Source: Balneolaceae bacterium (GTDB lineage: Bacteria; Bacteroidota; Rhodothermia; Balneolales; Balneolaceae). From it: a stretch of 5,618 bases of DNA. The stretch is taken from assembly GCA_003555185.1 (NCBI GenBank), contig PWFZ01000453.1, positions 1-5,618 of the forward strand, in the 5' to 3' direction. The position numbers and the translations under genes are program-made. The notes beneath the pieces were generated by a model. That model was given only the letters and a program-made list of their open reading frames with translations, did no database searches and was not told where the DNA came from. Positions 1-5,306 of the stretch are shown in pieces. How positions within the stretch are numbered: the stretch's first letter is position 1; the number at the start of each line of letters is the position of its first letter.

Positions 1-307
1 TTGGTATCCTGCATTGGTAGCCCTCCTGATGGTGTTCGTTTGAGTCTTAGATCAACCCAAACCATACCAGATTGAGGGCTACATCTCCTCCAAAAATGTG
101 CGAAAAATATTGTACGTTATCCGTCAATACTGATGCAGATATTGCGATTAAACAGACTGCTTTTGGTTATCTCTATATATGTTTGGGCGCGATATATGTA
201 CAAGATCCGTATAAAAAAGATAGTATTTGATAAACTTAAACACATAATGTTGTTATTTTGACCAATAATTATTCAAATCAAAGGCTTACTTCTATTAGAA
301 ACTTTAT
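1..307. other. Intergenic region downstream of the methyltransferase, no convincing gene
   Basis: No complete gene is visible. The first 75 bases stay open in plus frame 1 up to a TGA at 73-75 and would encode about 24 residues ending in LRSTQTIPD, which could be the tail of a gene starting outside the window; this is too short to support alone. The remainder is AT-rich with stops in all frames. The methyltransferase gene ends at 308 (minus strand). No hairpin followed by a T-run is seen after its stop, so no terminator is called. The only marked structure is the inverted repeat at 17-82, listed separately. Confidence 0.5.
17..82. repeat. Long imperfect inverted repeat (possible cruciform or RNA hairpin)
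   Basis: GTAGCCCTC (17-25) is the exact reverse complement of GAGGGCTAC (74-82). Just inside, CTG-ATGGT (26-33) pairs with ACCAT (61-65) and CAG (68-70) around a two-base bulge, and GTT/AAC and TTGA/TCAA pairs continue inward. About 17 base pairs can form in total before the inner loop. No T-run follows, so it is not an obvious intrinsic terminator. It could be a mobile-element end or a structured RNA segment. The pairing is read directly; the role is unknown. Confidence 0.45.
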
Positions 308-1417
308 TTAGATTTTATTTTTAATCTGATCAAGTAACGGTCTTAATGCTATCGCTATATGTTCGGCCATCAGAACAGGTACTGCGTTGCCGATTTGCCA
401 CATAGCTCTTTTCATTGTCCCACTAAAAATAAAATCATCAGGAAATGTTTGCAATCGTGCCATCTCCCTTGCTGATATCACCCTATTTAATGTCGGATGT
501 ATATGTGTCCCTCCATGATTTTCTTTAATTGCCATAGATGGAACACCTAAATGTTGACGCTTAAATGCATCTCGGTAGCTTTCATACAATGAACCCCCCG
601 GTGGGACTTTAGAAATTCTCTCCTCAAATTGTTCGGAATGTTTTGTCCATTCATGGTTAATTTCAGGCTCCCTATCCATTGCAGCCAAGTCCTTTATGGC
701 AAATTCAATAGGAATATACTCTTCTCTTTTTAGTATTTCTTTTGGATATAGATTTGTTTTTCCGAACCTGTTGCCAACAAATATAGCTCGCGTTCTTAAC
801 TGTGGCACACCGAAATTTGCTGCTTCAAGAATTCTTACAGCCATATTGTCATATCCAGAAGAGCTAAAAAGACTAATAATTTCATCTTTGACTGTCCCCT
901 TACTCATTGTCAAAATCCCGGGAACATTTTCCATCATAACGACCCAAGGGCGAAGGAGACGAACAACACGAAAAAACTGATTAAATAATTGGTTTCTCGG
1001 ATCATCTGGATTCCTCCGCCCTGCCACTGAGAAACCATTGCAAGGAGGACCTCCAGCTACGACATGGATTTGTTGATCACCAATAATTTTTAAAATATCC
1101 TCATCCGTAACGCTTTCAATCTCTGCTTGAATGTGAGTAGACTCGGGAAAGTTTTTTCTGATTGTTTCTGAAGCATCAGGATCAATTTCAAGACTCATTA
1201 CTTTATTATAATTTGCTTTTTTAAATCCTAATGATATTCCCCCGGCCCCGGAAAACAAATCTACAAAATTATATTTATAATTCTTTGAAACGCATAGGGT
1301 GTCAAGTACACTCCAGTTTCGATTAAAAATGCTTTCATCTAATTCCTCTTTAAGTTTAGAATATCGGCTGTGCCCATTTATACTTCCATTCCTTAATTTA
1401 ACTGTTTTTTTAGTCAT
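308..1417 (-). CDS. DNA (cytosine-5)-methyltransferase of a type II R-M system
   Basis: This 369-aa protein transfers a methyl group from S-adenosylmethionine to C5 of a cytosine in the recognition site, protecting host DNA. The ordered C5-MTase motifs are present: motif I FVDLFSGAGG (51-60), an acidic cofactor residue in EIDPDA (77-82), motif IV GGPPCNGFS with catalytic Cys126, motif VI ENV (163-165), motif VIII QLRTR (206-210), motif IX ARE-ARLQTFPDDF (316-329) and motif X GNAVP (343-347). The stretch at about 225-310 between VIII and IX should be the target-recognition domain; its specificity cannot be read by eye. About 50 residues precede motif I. Length is normal for the family. The ATG at 1415-1417 has a good AGGAG site 7 nt upstream (1425-1429, minus strand), inside the end of vsr. 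The gene overlaps vsr by 8 bp and probably depends on the vsr transcript. It appears intact. Confidence 0.96.
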   Translation of the reverse strand: MTKKTVKLRNGSINGHSRYSKLKEELDESIFNRNWSVLDTLCVSKNYKYNFVDLFSGAGGISLGFKKANYNKVMSLEIDPDASETIRKNFPESTHIQAEIESVTDEDILKIIGDQQIHVVAGGPPCNGFSVAGRRNPDDPRNQLFNQFFRVVRLLRPWVVMMENVPGILTMSKGTVKDEIISLFSSSGYDNMAVRILEAANFGVPQLRTRAIFVGNRFGKTNLYPKEILKREEYIPIEFAIKDLAAMDREPEINHEWTKHSEQFEERISKVPPGGSLYESYRDAFKRQHLGVPSMAIKENHGGTHIHPTLNRVISAREMARLQTFPDDFIFSGTMKRAMWQIGNAVPVLMAEHIAIALRPLLDQIKNKI

Positions 1418-1823
1418 TTTTCCGCTCCTGAATACAGTGAACTATATTTTCAACACAAGTGTCGATGTCATCTTTTAGTTCATGTTCCCAAAATCGAAGG
1501 ACTGTCCAGCCCTGGTCTTTTAAGATTTTGCTCACACTATAATCTCGATCCATATTTTTTTTTATTTTTTTGATCCAATAATCTTTATTTTTAAATTTCT
1601 TTCTTTTCAGATCTTCAAAATTATAGCCGTGCCAAAAATGGCTGTCTATGAATATTGCCACTTTTTTTTTTGTAAAAACCACGTCTGGTTTTCCTATAAT
1701 ATCAGGATGGTGAACACGGTATCGGAAACCCAATGCATGAAGGCGCTTCCGTAATAGCAACTCAATCATAGAATTTTTACTCCGTATTGCTGACATCCGT
1801 TTTGATGTTTTTGAATCTATCAT
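1410..1823 (-). CDS. vsr: Very short patch repair endonuclease (Vsr)
   Basis: Vsr nicks DNA 5' of the T in a T:G mismatch produced by deamination of 5-methylcytosine, so it repairs damage caused by the partner methyltransferase. The 137-aa product has the N-terminal SKRMSAIRSKNS signature, a conserved Glu (E21), catalytic Asp47 in GKPDVVF, F63-W64-H65 matching E. coli Vsr F67-W68-H69, W83 matching W86, and GWTVLRFWE near the C terminus. Two zinc-ligand positions of E. coli Vsr are changed: C73 is Phe69 and C117 is His114, so the structural zinc is probably absent. The frame runs open to 1928, but I chose ATG 1821-1823 because homology begins there and AGAAAG lies a little upstream; the 35 residues before it are not family-like. 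The downstream methyltransferase overlaps by 8 bp. An A10 run (T10 on plus, 1662-1671) encodes the TKKK just after the catalytic Asp. Confidence 0.93.
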   Translation of the reverse strand: MIDSKTSKRMSAIRSKNSMIELLLRKRLHALGFRYRVHHPDIIGKPDVVFTKKKVAIFIDSHFWHGYNFEDLKRKKFKNKDYWIKKIKKNMDRDYSVSKILKDQGWTVLRFWEHELKDDIDTCVENIVHCIQERKND

Positions 1824-1846
1824 GATATCTACTTTCTGAATCCGTA

Positions 1847-1874
1847 AAATTATGATGCAGGTAGTTGACGCCAA
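1847..1874 (-). promoter_or_regulatory. Possible promoter for vsr-methyltransferase
   Basis: On the minus strand TTGGCG (1869-1874) is followed after 16 nt by TAATTT (1847-1852), with an alternative CATAAT at 1849-1854. Transcription would start near 1840, about 15-20 nt before the chosen vsr start codon. The spacing is acceptable but the -10 match is moderate in AT-rich sequence, so this is tentative. No C-box lies nearby, which fits expression of the methyltransferase without the controller protein. Confidence 0.3.
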
Positions 1875-1963
1875 TGAATTTTCTACAATTTTTCTCCAGC
1901 CCGCAGCTTGATTCTGGCGCTGTATCATCGGCTAGGAGGTGTACAAAGGAAGCCTGTGACAGC

Positions 1964-1981
1964 TGTGCATAATAATGCACA
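1964..1981. repeat. Perfect 7-bp hairpin upstream of vsr
   Basis: TGTGCAT (1964-1970) and ATGCACA (1975-1981) are exact reverse complements separated by AATA. No T-run follows on either strand, so it is not a typical terminator. A regulatory dyad or a mobile-element end are both possible. It lies about 140 bp upstream of the vsr start. Confidence 0.4.
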
Positions 1982-2058
1982 TAAAACCAATAATTTGAAA
2001 TACATATCTTTCTTTTGGCGTCCGGGCTGGTGACGCTTCCGAGTTCAGAATGCCAGAT

Positions 2059-2473
2059 TTATGCTGTTTGCAGTCGATAAAGTAAATTTGGGGAAACCTG
2101 TACCCGAGCTTTTGGGCAAATCAAATGCAGGACCACGCGCCGGGCATATCTGGTTATGCGCCGCCCATATATGACACTGCTCATGACGGTTTTCATACGC
2201 CGGCGCGTCGCTTCCTTTTTGGTGTCAGCGTTGTCAAAGACCGTGATATACACATCCATGCGGACCCAGCGGTTGTCTCCGATCGTTGTAAGCTTCGGCT
2301 TCACGCCAATCTTTTGCCCGACTTTTATAGCACACTGCTGGATCTTTTTTTTCAAAATCCGGATGGGCGCTCATCTCCTGGAATCGCTGGCGGAGGATTT
2401 CAGGCAATGGGTTCCGGTTGATTTCCAGGGTCGCCTGAAAAAACGAATGGTGCCAATGGTCAATTACCCCCAT
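2059..2473 (-). pseudogene. Frameshifted hypothetical gene of unknown function
   Basis: I do not recognise the family. The first part is read from ATG 2471-2473 (starting GVIDHWHHSFFQATLEIN) to about 2353, and the second in another frame down to the TAA at 2059-2061. The natural-looking halves join at a run of eight A in the coding strand (T8 at 2345-2352 on plus): seven A would give HPDFEKK followed directly by IQQCAIKVGQKIGVKP. Past the run the first frame becomes atypical, and the second resembles a real basic protein rich in Arg and Lys (ATRRRMKTVMSSVIYGRR). The reading frame stays open upstream of the ATG to 2530 with no better start, and the Shine-Dalgarno site is poor, so the 5' end may be missing. 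About 138 residues result after repair. Composition is more GC-rich than the R-M genes on both sides, suggesting a different origin. A sequencing overcall is an alternative to real decay. Confidence 0.5.
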
Positions 2474-2701
2474 TACCTGCTTGGCGGCCTGACAGCTTGC
2501 TGAAAAAAAATAACGTAATAAAACAATGATTTAAAGATTGACATCAATTAAAATACATCAAACACACAGATCATCATTTTATACCACAAAACAAAAATCA
2601 AATCAATTTGTTCCTAAAACATACATACATTCCCGCCCCCAATCATTTTTTCCGTTTGTCTCGATTTTAAAAACAGCACCTGAAAATTTAAGAATCAATT
2701 G

Positions 2702-2727
2702 TTACTTATAGTCTGTAGACTACTGCT
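2702..2727 (+). promoter_or_regulatory. C-box operator for the controller protein
   Basis: The sequence ACTTATAGTCTGTAGACTA (2704-2722) contains TAGTC (2709-2713) and its reverse complement GACTA (2718-2722) around TGTA. Controller-protein operators are known to combine GACT/AGTC half-sites with a central TATA. The left site here (ACT-TATA-GTC) fits well; the right site (GACT followed by ACTGCT) is degraded. Unequal left and right sites are typical of these switches: the strong left site gives activation, and filling the weak right site gives repression at high C levels. It lies 45 bp before the C gene and overlaps the probable -35 hexamer. Confidence 0.75.
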
Positions 2728-2746
2728 TAAATTTTTATATTATAAA
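2716..2746 (+). promoter_or_regulatory. C-dependent promoter of the C and endonuclease genes
   Basis: A poor -35, TAGACT (2716-2721), lies inside the right half of the C-box. TATTAT (2738-2743) follows after 16 nt, and TATAAA at 2741-2746 is an alternative -10. Transcription would start near 2750, giving a leader of about 20 nt. No clear Shine-Dalgarno sequence precedes the ATG at 2772. A weak -35 overlapped by the operator fits activation by bound C protein; this is inference from known C systems. Confidence 0.5.
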
Positions 2747-2771
2747 GTATTTTATAAGTAAACGAATTAAG

Positions 2772-3008
2772 ATGAATATAAAACAACAATTCGGACGAAA
2801 CGTAGCTCATCATCGCCACAACCTTAAGCTATCTCAGGAGAAATTATCTGAGAGAGCCGGACTACACCGTACATATATTGGAAATATTGAAAGAGGGGAA
2901 AAAAATGTTTCATTAATAAACATTTGCAAAATTGCAACAGCTCTTGAAATAAAACCAAATGAATTGCTAAACGGTATATGTATAGAAGACATTAAAAATG
3001 AAACTTGA
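2772..3008 (+). CDS. Restriction-modification controller (C) protein, XRE-type HTH
   Basis: This 78-aa DNA-binding protein should activate, then at high level repress, its own promoter and so time expression of the downstream endonuclease. Nearly the whole protein is one XRE/Cro-type helix-turn-helix domain: helix 2 is SQEKLSERAG (21-30), and the recognition helix lies in LHRTYIGNIERG (31-42). The run AGLHRTYIGNIERGEKNVSL is the hallmark of C proteins such as C.PvuII and C.BamHI. Length is typical. Supporting context is strong: a C-box lies just upstream, and the stop codon at 3006-3008 is inside the next gene (11-bp overlap), the usual C-R arrangement. ATG 2772-2774 is the only start that preserves the domain; it lacks a clear Shine-Dalgarno site, which is common for C genes with leaderless or very short leaders. 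It appears intact. Confidence 0.9.
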   Translation: MNIKQQFGRNVAHHRHNLKLSQEKLSERAGLHRTYIGNIERGEKNVSLINICKIATALEIKPNELLNGICIEDIKNET

Positions 3009-3930
3009 CCGTATCGAAAAATGCATAAAATCCGAAAAAATAAAAGTTTTTGGGGAAAGAGTTCATGCAAAGGCATCAGAAAAATACATCGATGTCATTT
3101 TTATATATGACAACAATCAAAATTGGGAAGGTTCTGTCCCTATTCATTATAGAAGAACCGGAGTGGAAGCCAATACAGAAGAGGAAGTAGCATTTATTAT
3201 AGAACAAGCTTATGCTTTTATGAATCCAGTTCATGAAAATGAATGGCTTGCAGAACAAGATAAGTTCTGGAATAGTTCTAATAAATACATAACAAAACTG
3301 TTTTTTGAGAAACTAAAGGATTGTCAATGGAAGTGTGCATATTGCGACCTACCGAATAACCCAAATTGGGCAAGGAGAGTTCAAGATCTCAAAGAATTTG
3401 GCTATACTCTATCTACAGATACTAAAAAATTTTGTCAAAAGTGTGGGAAAAATAGAACTCAATTAATTATGCTACGGATTCCTAAGGGTGGAGATAGCCA
3501 AGGATATGAGATTTGGTCCACAGCTCTTAGAAAACGCATACTAAACATACTTGCCCATTATGATGTTTATGAAGATAAAGTAGTTAGATCGGGTAGTTTG
3601 CTTCCAGACCACAAGTTCCCAGAAATTCGATGGGATGAAAATGTGAAAGAAGAAAATCCTGATGATATGAGTGACGAAAAAATACGCCATAAATTTCAAC
3701 TCCTAACAAACCAAAGAAACCAACAGAAAAGGGAAGTGTGTCGTAATTGTTATCAAACAGGAGAACGAGGAAAGCCTTTTGGGATCTCGTTTTTTTATAA
3801 TGGCACTTCTAACTTCCCTAAAGATATAGTCAAGAAGGGAAAAGAAGCAGAAAAAGGCTGTATTGGATGTGGATGGTATGATATGAACAAATGGCGTAAG
3901 GAGCTCAATCGAAAACTTTCTGAAAGTTAA
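2998..3930 (+). CDS. Probable type II restriction endonuclease, HNH (beta-beta-alpha-metal) with zinc sites
   Basis: It should cleave unmethylated DNA at the site protected by the neighbouring methyltransferase. The 310-aa protein starts inside the C gene (ATG 2998-3000, weak AGAAG 9 nt upstream), the standard coupling of C and R genes. Four CxxC pairs are visible: C113-C116, C146-C149, C248-C251 and C288-C291, enough for two zinc-binding sites. Between the second and third pairs lies an HNH-like core: D204-H205 in LLPDHKFPE would supply the general base, and LLTNQRNQQK (235-244) supplies N241 and K244 in the N-x2-K pattern. The N-terminal ~110 residues have no motif I recognise and may bind DNA. 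No PD-(D/E)XK or GIY-YIG motif is apparent. The class is inferred from motif layout plus genomic position; I cannot match it to a named enzyme or give a recognition sequence. It appears intact and AT-rich like the C gene. Confidence 0.75.
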   Translation: MKLDRIEKCIKSEKIKVFGERVHAKASEKYIDVIFIYDNNQNWEGSVPIHYRRTGVEANTEEEVAFIIEQAYAFMNPVHENEWLAEQDKFWNSSNKYITKLFFEKLKDCQWKCAYCDLPNNPNWARRVQDLKEFGYTLSTDTKKFCQKCGKNRTQLIMLRIPKGGDSQGYEIWSTALRKRILNILAHYDVYEDKVVRSGSLLPDHKFPEIRWDENVKEENPDDMSDEKIRHKFQLLTNQRNQQKREVCRNCYQTGERGKPFGISFFYNGTSNFPKDIVKKGKEAEKGCIGCGWYDMNKWRKELNRKLSES

Positions 3931-3954
3931 CCATGACATCACAATTCTTAACAA

Positions 3955-3978
3955 GGGCTTTTCTTTTCTATAAAGCCT
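3955..3978. terminator. Weak hairpin after the endonuclease gene
   Basis: GGGCTTT (3955-3961) can pair with AAAGCCT (3972-3978) using one G:U pair, with a 10-nt loop, 25 bp after the endonuclease stop. No T-run follows, so termination is doubtful. The rest of 3931-4070 shows no gene on either strand. Confidence 0.22.
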
Positions 3979-4070
3979 GTTACGTAAAAAAACACCTACC
4001 CCCCTTTACTTTAATGCGCTTCAGACAAATTTCCATAACCTTGCATTATTACTAATCTTTGCAAAAATAG

Positions 4071-4305
4071 TTATGTCAGGATAAGATATAGGCGCATTCC
4101 GGTCGGCAAAAAAAACGAACGGATAATTCGGGCCAGCTTTTGAAGTCTTCGCAAACGCCCAATGATAATGGATTTGAATTTGTCGGGCTGGATATTGACA
4201 TTCTGTCGGTCCCGTGGGCTTTTACACTCCTTCCAAACCTGCTCGGCCGGATTCAGTGATGGGGAATAGTATGGCAGAACACAAACCTTCCTGCCCTCAA
4301 AAAAA
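4071..4305 (-). pseudogene. IS630-family transposase, C-terminal fragment
   Basis: Only the end of a DDE transposase remains. The diagnostic stretch is VCVLPYYSPSLNPAEQVWKE, matching the IS630/Tc1 pattern LPPYSP-x-LNPIE-x-W that carries the last catalytic acidic residue. It is followed by the usual basic C-terminal helix region (GRLRRLQKLARIIRSFF) and a TAA at 4071-4073. The N-terminal HTH and the first two catalytic Asp residues are absent. The frame is open upstream to 4373, but those residues are the shadow of the neighbouring nuclease gene. Family-like sequence begins at about FFEGRK, beside an A7 run (4299-4305 on plus). Terminal inverted repeats were not identified. It should be inactive. 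Confidence 0.8.
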
Positions 4306-4913
4306 CAGGTTGGTGTCATCGTTATAAAAAATCCTGAATTCTCCAGGGCCCAGCCGTATTTGCAAAATGGCAATATTTAAGTTTTCCACGCGGTCCATCA
4401 CTTCTTTCAATCGTCTCTTCTGGGTTTCACCCGGGGATATAAAATTCTTAAGCGATGTTTTTGCTTCAATTATATACGGTGTGCTGTCCTTTAATGCAAA
4501 AAAAATCAAACGGCGGATTGTGAAAGCCGGCAGCTGCATTGGCATCTTCAATATCGCCGAAGCCCTCATAGTTTTCCAGGATATCCAGAATTATATCTTG
4601 GCATAGGCATTCAAAGGTTTTTCCCATCATGGTTGTGCTCAGTTGTTCGATAATACCCTGATGACGATTGATATCAAATTTTATCGGTCTGGGAATACTG
4701 ATTTCAGGGAGATATGCCTTCTTCTCTCCGTTTTTTTCTGAGGGAGATTTTGCCCTGCATTGAAGCAATACATCTCGTCAACTGTTCATGGGAATCGACA
4801 TATTGGCTGGCTTCATCATGTACAGTATCAAAGATCTCGACAGACGACAGACCATCTTCAAAAAGGTCGGCGATTTTTTCTCTTAATGAATCCGGAAGAA
4901 CAGGTTGGGCCAT
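4297..4913 (-). pseudogene. PD-(D/E)XK-like nuclease gene with two homopolymer frameshifts
   Basis: Three overlapping frames join into one plausible protein of about 204 aa. The first segment (ATG 4911-4913, MAQPVLPDSL) runs to an A7 coding-strand run (T7 at 4731-4737 on plus). The second continues from NGEKKAYLPE to a T8 run (A8 at 4498-4505 on plus). The third runs from ALKDSTPYIIEAKTS to the TGA at 4297-4299. Removing one base from each run restores a single frame. In that reconstruction D136 (PPFDFF) followed by E149-A-K151 (YIIEAKTS) matches the core of PD-(D/E)XK nucleases; E101 in an earlier helix and Q164 downstream also fit such folds. The end (LRIFYN-like segment GEFRIFYNDD) also recalls RelE/ParE toxins, a weaker alternative. 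The C terminus abuts the IS630 fragment and may be truncated. It follows the upstream small gene by 18 bp, suggesting co-transcription. Target unknown. Confidence 0.55.
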
Positions 4914-4918
4914 GGATT

Positions 4919-4923
4919 ACCTC
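4919..4923 (-). promoter_or_regulatory. Ribosome binding site fixing the start of the nuclease-like gene
   Basis: GAGGT on the minus strand ends 5 nt before ATG 4911-4913. It is the best Shine-Dalgarno match in the right-hand part of the window and supports the choice of start, and that this gene was once translated. Confidence 0.55.
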
Positions 4924-4931
4924 AAATTTAC

Positions 4932-5306
4932 CTATTTTGTTGGGCTCAACTCTATAAAATAGTTGTCAGCAGCCTTCCAAACAAAACCCCCCATACCCTT
5001 GGGTTGTCCCCTTCCCAATATCGCATAATTCCCCAACCAGCAAAAGAGAAATCAGCTCAAAGGAAATAGCGCCGTCAAATACCAGGCAACCCATGGAGTA
5101 GCTTGCATCTTTTTCCGTGTGGACTTTACAGCATCGGCAGATACCGTTTTTACAGCGTCTGCTTTTTCATAGACCCTGTCGCTTATCTTAATCTTCCTTT
5201 CACCACAAACCGTGAGCAGCCGCATTATTGAAACAATAACTGAGGCTTTCCCCACAAAGACTATAACTGCTTGGCATATAATATTTTTATGGTCTACAAC
5301 CCCCAC
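4932..5306 (-). pseudogene. Small putative membrane protein with an in-frame TGA
   Basis: I do not recognise the family. From GTG 5304-5306 the frame encodes 84 residues to TGA 5052-5054: a hydrophobic N-terminal segment (IICQAVIVFVGKASVIVSI), a charged middle (SDRVYEKADAVKTVSADAVK) and a second hydrophobic stretch starting PWVAWYLTALFPLS. The same frame then stays open for 39 more codons (FLFCWLGNYAIL, later GFVWKAADNYFIEL) to TAG 4932-4934, 18 bp before the nuclease-like gene. Read through, the second hydrophobic stretch becomes a full-length membrane segment. A nonsense change such as TGG to TGA, or a selenocysteine codon, could explain this; no SECIS element is evident. The start is uncertain: GTG has no good ribosome site, and ATG 5223-5225 is an alternative. 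It overlaps the upstream nuclease gene by 20 bp. Low confidence that it is a real gene. Confidence 0.33.

Larger units (their letters stand above)
1824..2771. other. Long region between the divergent vsr-methyltransferase and C-endonuclease operons
   Basis: This stretch of about 950 bp separates the two halves of the R-M system. 1824-1995 is of mixed composition and holds the putative vsr promoter and the hairpin at 1964-1981. About 2000-2510 is more GC-rich and carries the frameshifted relic listed separately. 2511-2771 is AT-rich, has no gene, and holds the C-box and C-gene promoter at its right end. The composition shift suggests that the central part was inserted between the two divergent promoters. 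I could not find clear terminal inverted repeats or a target-site duplication around it. Confidence 0.5.

Noticed and set aside
696..980. Open frame on the plus strand inside the methyltransferase
   Set aside because: It is antisense to a gene with every C5-MTase motif and has no family features of its own.
1824..1980. Upstream extension of vsr to 1928 and the overlapping minus-strand frame to 1980
   Set aside because: Vsr-like sequence begins at Met 1821-1823, and the extra residues look like untranslated leader. The second frame has no recognisable features.
2125..2503. Two plus-strand open frames across the GC-rich relic
   Set aside because: They overlap each other and the minus-strand frames. 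The minus-strand reading gives a more natural composition once joined at the T8 run, and neither plus frame has a ribosome site.
2538..2543. TTGACA as a -35 element for the C gene
   Set aside because: No acceptable -10 lies 16-18 nt downstream, and it is over 200 bp from the gene, whereas the C-box promoter is well placed.
3703..3954. Minus-strand frame antisense to the endonuclease end
   Set aside because: Shadow of the 310-aa gene; no start signal or family motif.
4714..4962. Plus-strand frames opposite the nuclease-like gene
   Set aside because: They are antisense to a gene with a good Shine-Dalgarno site and a PD-(D/E)XK-like core.
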